Assembly: GCF_900114455.1 (NCBI RefSeq)
Contig: NZ_FOTC01000002.1
Location: forward strand, 1,008,766 to 1,072,765
Source: Halogranum rubrum
GTDB lineage: Archaea > Halobacteriota > Halobacteria > Halobacteriales > Haloferacaceae
Direction of reading: 5' to 3'
Length of the DNA: 64,000 nt
Program-made: the position numbers and the translations under genes
Shown: positions 52,477 to 59,909 of the stretch, one piece after another
Numbering within the stretch: position 1 is the stretch's first letter
Layout of the letters: each line of letters begins with the position of its first letter
Notes under the pieces: model-generated
The model's database searches: none
The model's input: the letters and a program-made list of their open reading frames with translations, nothing else
Told to the model about the DNA's origin: nothing

Positions 52477-53415
52477 ATGCGTGTGCTCGTCACCGGCGCG
52501 ACCGGGTTCATCGGAAGTCGCCTCGTCCCGACGCTCAAGCGGCGTGGTCACGACGTCGCAGTGCTGACGCGCGACGCCGACTCCTACGACGGCGAGGCGG
52601 ACACCGTCTACGAGGGCGACGTTCTCGAAGCGGGAAGCTTCGAGCACGCGCTCGACGGCGTCGACGCCGCCTACTATCTCATCCACTCGATGGACACGAG
52701 CGACGACTTCGCGGAGAAGGACCGCCGCGGCGCACACCACTTTCAGCGCGCGGCGAGCGACGCCGGCGTCGACCGGGTACTGTACCTCAGCGGACTCGGT
52801 GACGACCGAGCGGCCCTCTCGAAGCATTTGAAGTCGCGGCGAGAGGTCGAACACATCCTCGGCGAAGGGACGTTCGACCTGACGACGTTGCGGGCGGCGG
52901 TCATCATCGGCAGCGGGAACACGAGTTTCGACATCGTCGAACAGCTCGCGACGCGACTCCCGGTGATGCTCACCCCGCAGTGGGTGCGCGTCGACTGCCA
53001 ACCGGTCGCGGTGACGGACGTCGTCGCGTACCTCGTCGGCGCGCTCGAATCCTCGGAAGCCGCGGGGAAGACGTACGATGTCGGCGGCGAAGAGGTGCTG
53101 ACCTACGGCGACCTACTCGAACGGACGGCCGACGCGGCCGACAGCAACGCGTTCATCGTCCCCGTTCCGGTGTTGACGCCGCGACTCTCTGCGTACTGGG
53201 TTGCGCTCGTCACCGACGTTCCGACGTCGATTGCCCTGCCGCTCATCCGCGGACTGAAGAACGAAGTCGTCGTCCGAGACGATTCGATTCGAGACGACGT
53301 TCCGATCGAACTGACCGCTCACGGGACGGCTATCGAGCGGGCGCTCGGGTCGTCGTCCGACCCCGAAGCGACGGCGGACCACGCCGTCGAGAAACTCGAC
53401 CGAATCGGTCTGTGA
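52477..53415 (+). CDS. NAD(P)-binding epimerase/NmrA-like protein
   Basis: An atypical SDR of 312 residues. The Rossmann motif MRVLVTGATGFIGSRLVPTL is at the start, and HSMDTSDDFAEKDRRGAHHF and RVLYLSGLGDDRAALSKHLK follow as in the complex I NDUFA9-like / quinone-associated group. No YxxxK catalytic pair is obvious (SxxH...), so a non-catalytic or ubiquinone/menaquinone-complex role is possible. ATG 52477 is used; a few codons upstream are also open. It is the gene just before menD. Confidence 0.75.
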   Translation: MRVLVTGATGFIGSRLVPTLKRRGHDVAVLTRDADSYDGEADTVYEGDVLEAGSFEHALDGVDAAYYLIHSMDTSDDFAEKDRRGAHHFQRAASDAGVDRVLYLSGLGDDRAALSKHLKSRREVEHILGEGTFDLTTLRAAVIIGSGNTSFDIVEQLATRLPVMLTPQWVRVDCQPVAVTDVVAYLVGALESSEAAGKTYDVGGEEVLTYGDLLERTADAADSNAFIVPVPVLTPRLSAYWVALVTDVPTSIALPLIRGLKNEVVVRDDSIRDDVPIELTAHGTAIERALGSSSDPEATADHAVEKLDRIGL

Positions 53416-53484
53416 GCGACGGCCGCCGTAGTTAGCCGGACGAACCCACAGGAGTATTCACGCCGCACTCCCAACCCGCAGCCA

Positions 53485-55293
53485 ATGAGCGCGCCGAACC
53501 GCAACGTACTGTGGGCACGGACCTTCGTCGACGAACTGGCGAGAGCGGGTATCTCGGCCGTCTGTATCACACCGGGAAGTCGCTCGACGCCGTTGACGAT
53601 GGCGTTCGACGAACACGACGACGTACACGTCTTCTCGCATCTCGACGAGCGAGCGTCGGCCTTCTTCGCACTCGGCCGCGCCCGCCGGACGGGCAAGGTG
53701 ACGCCGCTGGTCTGTACCTCGGGCACCGCCGCCGCGAACTTCCATCCGGCCGTCATCGAGGCGTTCCAGTCACGCGTCCCGCTGCTCCTGCTCACCGCCG
53801 ACCGCCCGCCCGAACTGCGAGACTCGGGAGCGAACCAGACTATCGACCAAGAGAAACTCTACGGCGACGCCGTCCGCTGGTACAAGGACATGCCCGAACC
53901 GGAGGCAACAGACCGGAAGTTGCGAATGCTCCGGACGACGGCGACTCGGGCGCTCTCGGAGGCGACGGGCACGCCCTCGGGACCGGTCCACCTCAACTTC
54001 CCGTTCCGCAAGCCGCTGGAACCGACGCCCGTCGCGGGCGACGTTCCGGCGGACCTCGACACCGAGGCCGCCCTCGGCCGCGAGGAGGAGAGCGAGTACG
54101 TGAAGACGACGGCGGGCGTGCCAGAACTCGACGACGACACCCTCCGAAAGCTGGCCGAGGACCTCGAAGTCGGACGCGGCCTCATCGTCGCCGGACCCGC
54201 AGACGCCCCCGGCGTCGACCACGAAGCAATCACAGCACTCGCACACGCCACGGGGTTCCCCATCGTCGCCGACCCGCTCTCGGGACTCCGATTCGGCGGC
54301 CACAACCGCGTGACGACGGTGCTCGGCGGCTACGACGCCTACCTCGACGAGCGCGTGACCGACGACTGGCCGGACCCAGAAGTCGTCTTCCGGTTCGGTG
54401 CGTCGCCGACGTCGAAACCGCTCCGAAAGTACCTCGCGCGAACCGACGCCCGACAACTCGTCGTCGACCCGGCGGGCGAGTGGCGCGAGGCGGAGTTCGC
54501 GGCGACGGACCTCGTCGTCGCCGACCCCACCCGACTCGCGGGAACGCTCTCGCGTCTCGTCCGTGCCCCGAAAGACACGTCTTGGGAAGAGCGATGGAAA
54601 GCCGCAGAACAGGCCCATTGGGACGCTGTCGACGAGGCCATCGAGTCCGAGTCCGGTGAGTCGGGCAAACCGAGCGAATCGGGCGAATCGAGTGAGTTAG
54701 GCGAGTTCTTCGAGGGCCGGGTGCTGGCCGACGTCGCCGACGTCGCGCCCGAACCCTCGACGATCTTCGTCTCGAACAGCATGCCCGTTCGCGATATGGA
54801 CCGCTTCGCCCGTCCCGCCGCGCGGAATCTGACCGTCCTCGGGAATCGGGGAGCCAGCGGCATCGACGGCATCACGTCGACGGCGCTCGGCGCGGGCAGC
54901 GCGACGACGGACGACCTGACGCTCGTCACGGGCGACATCGCCTACTACCACGACCTCTCTGGACTGCTCGCCGTCGGTCGCTGTGACGTGGACGCGACCA
55001 TCGTCGTCGTCAACAACGACGGCGGCGGCATCTTCCACATGCTCCCCATCGAGGACTACGACCCGCCCTTCACGGGGCAGTTCAAGACACCTCACGGTCT
55101 GGACTTCGAACCGACCGGCGACCTGTTCGGGATGGAGTTCGCCCGCGTCGAGGCGGGCGACTTCCGCGACACCTACGCCGAAGCCGTCGCCAGCGAGGGG
55201 ACGCACGTCGTCGAAGTCGTCAGCGATGCCGAGGAGAGCCACCGCGTACGCAACTCGCTACAGGAGCAAGTCGTCGACACGCTGACCGAATAA
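53485..55293 (+). CDS. menD: 2-succinyl-5-enolpyruvyl-6-hydroxy-3-cyclohexene-1-carboxylate synthase (MenD)
   Basis: TPP-dependent enzyme joining isochorismate with 2-oxoglutarate in menaquinone synthesis, 602 residues. N-terminal ITPGSRSTPLTMAFDEHDDV, substrate loop VCTSGTAAANFHPAVIEAFQ, and QTIDQEKLYGDAVRWYKDM are MenD signatures; the C-terminal TPP site is GDIAYYHDLSGLLA and NNDGGGIFHMLP. A halophile-type Ser/Gly/Glu insertion (SGESGKPSESGESSELGE) lies around residue 395. menF, usually next to it in haloarchaea, is not adjacent here. Confidence 0.94.
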   Translation: MSAPNRNVLWARTFVDELARAGISAVCITPGSRSTPLTMAFDEHDDVHVFSHLDERASAFFALGRARRTGKVTPLVCTSGTAAANFHPAVIEAFQSRVPLLLLTADRPPELRDSGANQTIDQEKLYGDAVRWYKDMPEPEATDRKLRMLRTTATRALSEATGTPSGPVHLNFPFRKPLEPTPVAGDVPADLDTEAALGREEESEYVKTTAGVPELDDDTLRKLAEDLEVGRGLIVAGPADAPGVDHEAITALAHATGFPIVADPLSGLRFGGHNRVTTVLGGYDAYLDERVTDDWPDPEVVFRFGASPTSKPLRKYLARTDARQLVVDPAGEWREAEFAATDLVVADPTRLAGTLSRLVRAPKDTSWEERWKAAEQAHWDAVDEAIESESGESGKPSESGESSELGEFFEGRVLADVADVAPEPSTIFVSNSMPVRDMDRFARPAARNLTVLGNRGASGIDGITSTALGAGSATTDDLTLVTGDIAYYHDLSGLLAVGRCDVDATIVVVNNDGGGIFHMLPIEDYDPPFTGQFKTPHGLDFEPTGDLFGMEFARVEAGDFRDTYAEAVASEGTHVVEVVSDAEESHRVRNSLQEQVVDTLTE

Positions 55294-55317
55294 GCCGAGT
55301 AGTCGTCTAGCGAACAG

Positions 55318-55323
55318 TTTTTG
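55318..55323 (+). promoter_or_regulatory. Weak TATA-like element before the repeat membrane gene
   Basis: gttttt centred 28 bp before ATG 55348; weak match. Confidence 0.35.
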
Positions 55324-55347
55324 GCGTATCGTGTCGACTCGCTGGTA

Positions 55348-55845
55348 ATGCCCTCCACCGCGTGGAAAGTCGTCACCGGGACGGTGATGGTGCTCATCGT
55401 CGGCTACAGTTTCGTCATCGCCGGACAGATTCTCCTCGGACTCGTCGCCGCGACGCTCGTCTTTCTCATCGCGTGGCTGACTTCGATGGGCCGCGAGTCG
55501 GGTGCGATTCCACAACTGAGCCAGCGAACGTTCGCCGCCGCGTCGGCGCTCTCGTTCGTCGTACTGGCGTACTCGCTCGTCATCGCCGGACAGATTCTCT
55601 TGGGCGTCCTCGCCGTCGTGTTCATCTTCGGTGGGGCGTTCGCCCACGCGATGCTCCGCCACCACGGCTACCCCGTCTCGCTCGGGCGAACGCGGACCAT
55701 CCTCGTCGCGGTGGCCGTCGTCCTCGTCATGACGTACTCGCTTCTCGTCGCCGGGCAGATTCTCCTCGGCATCATCGCCTCGTTGCTCCTGTCTCTGACG
55801 GCGTGGCTGACGAGTCCGACCGGGCCGCTTCTCGGCGACGGCTGA
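55348..55845 (+). CDS. Triple-module 3 x 55-residue membrane protein
   Basis: A 165-residue protein made of exactly three 55-residue modules. Each has a hydrophobic helix, the motif YSxx(I/V)AGQILLG (residues 20-31, 75-86, 130-141), and a second hydrophobic stretch, separated by charged loops; six membrane segments are expected. The motif is also conserved at DNA level (gccgg-cagattctc in all three), so the modules arose by recent-looking tandem duplication or are under strong constraint. The polar Gln within a membrane segment could be a ligand site. It lies between menD and menB on the same strand, but I know no family. Confidence 0.7.
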   Translation: MPSTAWKVVTGTVMVLIVGYSFVIAGQILLGLVAATLVFLIAWLTSMGRESGAIPQLSQRTFAAASALSFVVLAYSLVIAGQILLGVLAVVFIFGGAFAHAMLRHHGYPVSLGRTRTILVAVAVVLVMTYSLLVAGQILLGIIASLLLSLTAWLTSPTGPLLGDG

Positions 55846-55877
55846 GACGGCGTGAGACCGGACGAAACGAGACGAGA

Positions 55878-55883
55878 TTTATA
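55878..55883 (+). promoter_or_regulatory. TATA box for the 55908 gene
   Basis: tttata centred about 27 bp upstream of ATG 55908. Confidence 0.65.
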
Positions 55884-55907
55884 CCGCAAACGCGACAAGA
55901 GACAGCC

Positions 55908-56390
55908 ATGCCGCCGAACCGCGGAACCGACTTCTCGACCGACCAGCGACAGATTCGGCCGCGCGAGGAGGAAAGCGAACTCAGCAAGTGGCTCCAAGAC
56001 GCGTTCGACGCCACCGCGGAGGTACTCGTCTTCTCGATTCCCGTGCTCGCCGTCGTCTTTCTCACCAGCGACGTCGAACTGACGTTCGTCACGCTCGCCG
56101 CCATCGCCGCGTTCGTCCTCGGTGTCACCGTCCAGCGCCACCGTCCACTCGGTCCGGCGTGGCCGCCGATGTCGCCACGTCTCGTCCTCGGCCGACTCCT
56201 CTTCTACAACATTGTGCTCGTGGCCGGTCTCGGCCTCGGTGGGCTGGCGTTCACCGACCCCGTCGTCGACTTCTCGTGGGTCGAACAGCCCATTCTCGGT
56301 CCGAGTCTCCTCGCGAGTCTCGTCGCGCTCGTCGCCGTGGCCGGGTTCCCATCGCTCGTCGCGGCGGTTGGGCGTCGTCGCCGTCGCTGA
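55908..56390 (+). CDS. Membrane protein of unknown function
   Basis: A 160-residue protein: polar N-terminus (MPPNRGTDFSTDQRQIRPRE), helices EVLVFSIPVLAVVFLTS, FVTLAAIAAFVLGVTVQ, LLFYNIVLVAGLGLGGLAF and SLLASLVALVAVAGFPSLVA, and a basic end (GRRRRR). No similarity recognised. Leaderless start from TATA spacing. The menB start follows 59 bp downstream. Whether it belongs to the quinone pathway is unknown. Confidence 0.6.
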   Translation: MPPNRGTDFSTDQRQIRPREEESELSKWLQDAFDATAEVLVFSIPVLAVVFLTSDVELTFVTLAAIAAFVLGVTVQRHRPLGPAWPPMSPRLVLGRLLFYNIVLVAGLGLGGLAFTDPVVDFSWVEQPILGPSLLASLVALVAVAGFPSLVAAVGRRRRR

Positions 56391-56449
56391 ACACGCTCTC
56401 GAACACCCCGACGGGAATCTTTTTGCGCGCTCCGGCCCCGCTTTCGGGC

Positions 56450-57364
56450 ATGGTTTCTGATATCTTCGACCCCGAACGCTGGGAGGCGGTCGAGGGCTTC
56501 GACTTCGACGACCTCACCTACCACCGCGCCGTCGACACCGCGGCGGTTCGCATCGCCTTCGACCGCCCCGAGGTACGCAACGCGTTCCGACCGGGCACCG
56601 TCGACGAACTCTACACGGCGCTCGACCACGCCCGCAAGCAGGCCAACGTCGGGTGTGTTCTCCTGACCGGCAACGGCCCGTCGCCGAAAGACGGCGGGTG
56701 GGCGTTCTGTTCCGGCGGCGACCAGTCCGTGCGCGGCGGGTCGGGCTACGAATACCGCGACGACGACGAGGCCGCCGCGGACGACGACCCGACAGTGCGC
56801 GAGGCTAAAGCCGGGCGACTCCACATCCTCGAAGTTCAGCGCATGATTCGGTTCATGCCGAAACCCGTCGTCGCCGTCGTCCCCGGGTGGGCCGTCGGCG
56901 GCGGCCACTCGCTGCACGTCGTCTGCGACCTGACGCTCGCCTCCGAAGAATACGGGAAGTTCCTCCAGACGGACCCCGACGTCGCCTCTTTCGACAGCGG
57001 GTTCGGGTCGGCCTATCTCGCTCGGCAGGTCGGACAGAAGAAGGCCCGCGAAATCTTCTTCTGCGGGAAGACCTACTCGGCGCAGGAAGCCGTCGACATG
57101 GGGATGGCCAACGAGGCGATTCCGCACGAAGAACTGGAAGACGTCGCCCTGGAGTGGGCCGACGAGATGACCTCGAAGTCGCCGATGGCGATGCGGATGC
57201 TCAAGTTCGGCTTCAACGCCATCGACGACGGGATGGTCGGCCAGCAGGTGTTCGCGGGTGAGGCGACGCGACTCGGCTATATGACCGAGGAAGCGCAGGA
57301 GGGCAGAGACGCGTTCTTGGAGAAGCGGGAACCGAAGTTCGACGAGTTCCCGTGGCACTACTGA
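56450..57364 (+). CDS. menB: 1,4-dihydroxy-2-naphthoyl-CoA synthase (MenB)
   Basis: Crotonase-fold ring-closing enzyme of menaquinone synthesis, 304 residues. VRIAFDRPEVRNAFRPGTVD, WAFCSGGDQSVRGGSGY (the oxyanion-hole and flexible loop), VVPGWAVGGGHSLHVVCDLT, and SFDSGFGSAYLARQVGQKKA are typical MenB signatures, as is the C-terminal FLEKREPKFDEFPWHY. An insertion of acidic residues (YRDDDEAAADDDPTVRE) follows the loop. Preceded by a T-rich tctttttg about 27 bp upstream. A strong hairpin follows the stop. Confidence 0.95.
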   Translation: MVSDIFDPERWEAVEGFDFDDLTYHRAVDTAAVRIAFDRPEVRNAFRPGTVDELYTALDHARKQANVGCVLLTGNGPSPKDGGWAFCSGGDQSVRGGSGYEYRDDDEAAADDDPTVREAKAGRLHILEVQRMIRFMPKPVVAVVPGWAVGGGHSLHVVCDLTLASEEYGKFLQTDPDVASFDSGFGSAYLARQVGQKKAREIFFCGKTYSAQEAVDMGMANEAIPHEELEDVALEWADEMTSKSPMAMRMLKFGFNAIDDGMVGQQVFAGEATRLGYMTEEAQEGRDAFLEKREPKFDEFPWHY

Positions 57365-57371
57365 ACGACGA

Positions 57372-57475
57372 CCTTTTTTCACGGGGGCCTCGGGTGCCTT
57401 CGGCACCCTCGACCCCCGCCAAAAAACCTCGGTGAAAAAAGGCCGCACTTCGCTCACTCCGTTCGCTCAGTGCGG
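57372..57475. terminator. Nested hairpin region between convergent genes
   Basis: An outer perfect 11-bp inverted repeat (57372-57382 with 57432-57442, ccttttttcac/gtgaaaaaagg) encloses a strong inner hairpin (gggtgcc at 57392-57398 with ggcaccc at 57402-57408, flanked by ggggg/ccccc pairs at 57383-57387/57413-57417). Next to it ccgcac (57443-57448) pairs with gtgcgg (57470-57475) around ttcgctcactccgttcgctca, a palindromic sequence common in haloarchaeal intergenic regions. Lies between menB and the convergent DUF4177 gene; T-runs on both strands suit a bidirectional terminator. Confidence 0.65.
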
Positions 57476-57506
57476 TACAACTCAATTGAGGACTACCGCA
57501 GACGAC

Positions 57507-57695
57507 CTACTCCTTCGGCCGCTTGAACACCAGCGCGTCCGTCGTGCTCTTCGGTCGGCCACCGAGTCCGGTTTTCGCACCGGTGAGCGATGTCGCCAAC
57601 TCCCAACCGTCGTCGCCGTAGCGGTTCAGCAGGTCTTCGGAGACAGTTCCGTTGCCGCCCTGGATGTGGAGGACTTTGTACTCCCATTCAGACAT
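57507..57695 (-). CDS. DUF4177-type small protein
   Basis: A 62-residue soluble protein, MSEWEYKVLHIQGGNGTVSE, then LLNRYGDDGWELATSLTGAK and ...DALVFKRPKE. The EYKVL...GWELVS...VFKR pattern is that of the DUF4177 family, of unknown function. The start is the ATG just before the first conserved residue; a TATA-like element near 57720 fits. Convergent with menB. Confidence 0.75.
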   Translation of the reverse strand: MSEWEYKVLHIQGGNGTVSEDLLNRYGDDGWELATSLTGAKTGLGGRPKSTTDALVFKRPKE

Positions 57696-57812
57696 GTATG
57701 TTGAATGATTCCATCGACATGAGGTTCTTGTGGTGTGATTCGAGACCTGTCGACGGTGATTCTGTCGGCGACAACCACAGTCGCTATGGGTGGGCGCTCC
57801 TAAAATCGGGCA

Positions 57813-58748
57813 ATGAGTACGCAGGACATCTCGCGGACGAAAGCGTGGGTGATGGCCGCCCGCCCGCAGACGTTGCCGGCGGCCGCCGCGCCGATTCTCG
57901 CCGGTGTCGGCCTCGCCCTGCACGACGACGTGTTCGCCTTCCTCCCGGCGCTGGCGGCGTTCGTCGGCGCGGCGCTGATTCAGGTCGGCACGAACTTCGC
58001 GAACGACTACTACGACGCCGTCCAGGGCGCAGACACCGAGGACCGACAAGGGTTCACCCGCGTCACCTCCTCCGGTCTCATCGAGGCGAGCGAGGTCAAA
58101 CGGGCGATGTATCTCACCTTCCTCGCGGCCATCGTCGTGGGGAGCTATCTGGTCTACGTCGGCGGCGTCCCCATCCTCGTCATCGGCCTGCTCTCCGTCG
58201 CCAGCGGCATCGCCTACACCGGCGGGCCGTACCCGCTTGGCTACCACGGTCTCGGCGACGTGTTCGTCTTCCTCTTCTTCGGCGTCGTCGCCGTCACGGG
58301 AACGTACTACGTGCAGGCCGCGTCGGTACTCGCCGCGCCGTTCCCGACTGGCGTCCCACCGGAGACGCTCCCCCTCGCGGCGGTCATCGCCAGTCTTCCC
58401 ATCGCCGCAATCTCGACGAACATCCTCGTCGTCAACAACGTCCGTGACAAAGAGGAGGACACGAAGACGGGCAAACGAACGCTCGCCGTCCGCTTCGGCT
58501 ACACCTTCAGCCGCGTCCAGTACGTCGGTCTGCTCGTCCTCGCCTACGCCGTCCCGGTGTACTTCTGGGCGACGAGCCAGTTCGACTGGACCGTCCTTCT
58601 TCCGTTCCTCTCGCTTCCCCTCGCGGCGAGAGTCGCACGGACGATGGTGACGCGAACGGACGGCGAGGCACTGAACCCGGCGCTCGAACAGACGGGTCAG
58701 TTGCTCGCACTCTACGCGCTCTTGTTCGCTGTGGGGATGGGGGTCTGA
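57813..58748 (+). CDS. menA: 1,4-dihydroxy-2-naphthoate polyprenyltransferase (MenA)
   Basis: UbiA-superfamily membrane prenyltransferase of 311 residues adding the isoprenoid side chain in menaquinone synthesis. MAARPQTLPAAAAPILAGVG at the start, first Asp-rich motif NFANDYYDAVQGADTEDR and second NNVRDKEEDTKTGKRTLAVR, with about eight membrane helices. The stop is directly followed by the menC start (TGA then ATG), so the two genes are translated from one message. Confidence 0.94.
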   Translation: MSTQDISRTKAWVMAARPQTLPAAAAPILAGVGLALHDDVFAFLPALAAFVGAALIQVGTNFANDYYDAVQGADTEDRQGFTRVTSSGLIEASEVKRAMYLTFLAAIVVGSYLVYVGGVPILVIGLLSVASGIAYTGGPYPLGYHGLGDVFVFLFFGVVAVTGTYYVQAASVLAAPFPTGVPPETLPLAAVIASLPIAAISTNILVVNNVRDKEEDTKTGKRTLAVRFGYTFSRVQYVGLLVLAYAVPVYFWATSQFDWTVLLPFLSLPLAARVARTMVTRTDGEALNPALEQTGQLLALYALLFAVGMGV

Positions 58749-59852
58749 ATGGCGGCGAACACATTCGACCTTCGAGAGTTCGCACTCGACCTGCGCACCT
58801 CTCTCGGGACCGCGAAGGGCGACATCACCGAACGACGCGGTCTGCTCGTCGGCGTCGAACGCGAGGGCACCGACGGCAACATCGTTCGTGGTGTCGGCGA
58901 AGCCACGCCACTCACGCCGTGGACCGAGTCGTACGACGACTGCGCCGCCTCGCTGCGAGGGTTAGGCGAAGGAGCGGAGGAGAACGAAGACGACGCCGGC
59001 GACAGCGACGACGGCGACGGGCTTCTCGGTACTCTCGGCCCCGCCGCCCGCCACGGCGTCACGCTCGCGGCGTCCGACGCGGCCGCACGGGCCGCTGGCG
59101 TCCCACTGGCCGAACAGCTCGCGCGCACGGCCGCGACCGGCGACGTGTCCGATTCGGTTCCCGTCAACGGCACCGTCGGCGACGGGTCGGTCGACGAGAC
59201 CGTCGCGGCCGCCGAATCGGCAGTCGCCGACGGCTTCGACTGCCTCAAACTGAAGGTCGGCGCACGCGACGTCGACGACGACCTCGACCGACTCCGCGCC
59301 GTCCGCGACGCCGTCGGCGACGACGTGACGCTCCGGGCGGACGCGAACGGTGCGTGGAGCCACGAGGAGGCCGAGCGAGCGGTCGATATCCTGTCCGAGT
59401 TGGCGTTCGCGTACGTCGAACAGCCACTCGCGGCCGACGACCTTGCAGGCCACGCCGACCTCCGAGGCCGCGGCGTCGACATCGCCCTCGACGAGTCAGT
59501 CAACGGTACGGGTGAGGTGCCGCAGCAACTCTCCGAATTTGCCGACGTCGTCGTGCTGAAGCCGATGGCACAGGGCGGGCCGCGGGCGGCGGTCGCACTC
59601 GCTGGCCACCTCCAGTCACAGGACGTGACGCCCGTCGTCACCACGACCATCGACGCCGTCGTCGCCCGAACCGCCGCCGTCCACGTCGCCGCCGCGATTT
59701 CTGACGTGCCGGCCTGTGGGCTGGCGACGGCCGACTTGCTGGCCGACGACCTCGCCGAGGACCCGTGTCCGGTCGTCGACGGGTCGGTGTCGGTCCCCGA
59801 GGGGCCGGGACTGGCCGGGGACGCGTTCGACTCGCTGCTCTGGGACGAGTGA
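58749..59852 (+). CDS. menC: O-succinylbenzoate synthase (MenC)
   Basis: Enolase-superfamily dehydratase of menaquinone synthesis, 367 residues. Catalytic KxK is CLKLKVGA (about residue 165), then DANGAWSHEEAE, VEQPL, DESVNGTG and the second Lys in LKPMAQGGPR; metal ligands Asp-Glu-Asp are present in this order. An acidic insertion (EENEDDAGDSDDGD) sits after residue 75, a halophile-style surface loop. Starts on the base after the menA stop. Confidence 0.92.
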   Translation: MAANTFDLREFALDLRTSLGTAKGDITERRGLLVGVEREGTDGNIVRGVGEATPLTPWTESYDDCAASLRGLGEGAEENEDDAGDSDDGDGLLGTLGPAARHGVTLAASDAAARAAGVPLAEQLARTAATGDVSDSVPVNGTVGDGSVDETVAAAESAVADGFDCLKLKVGARDVDDDLDRLRAVRDAVGDDVTLRADANGAWSHEEAERAVDILSELAFAYVEQPLAADDLAGHADLRGRGVDIALDESVNGTGEVPQQLSEFADVVVLKPMAQGGPRAAVALAGHLQSQDVTPVVTTTIDAVVARTAAVHVAAAISDVPACGLATADLLADDLAEDPCPVVDGSVSVPEGPGLAGDAFDSLLWDE

Positions 59853-59880
59853 GTAGACACGAATTGCGCTCCTCGCCGCG

Positions 59881-59887
59881 TTTATAC
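59881..59887 (+). promoter_or_regulatory. TATA box for the HAD gene
   Basis: tttatac centred 26 bp before ATG 59910; leaderless. Confidence 0.7.
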
Positions 59888-59909
59888 TATCAGCGAACCC
59901 TCTTCGACT

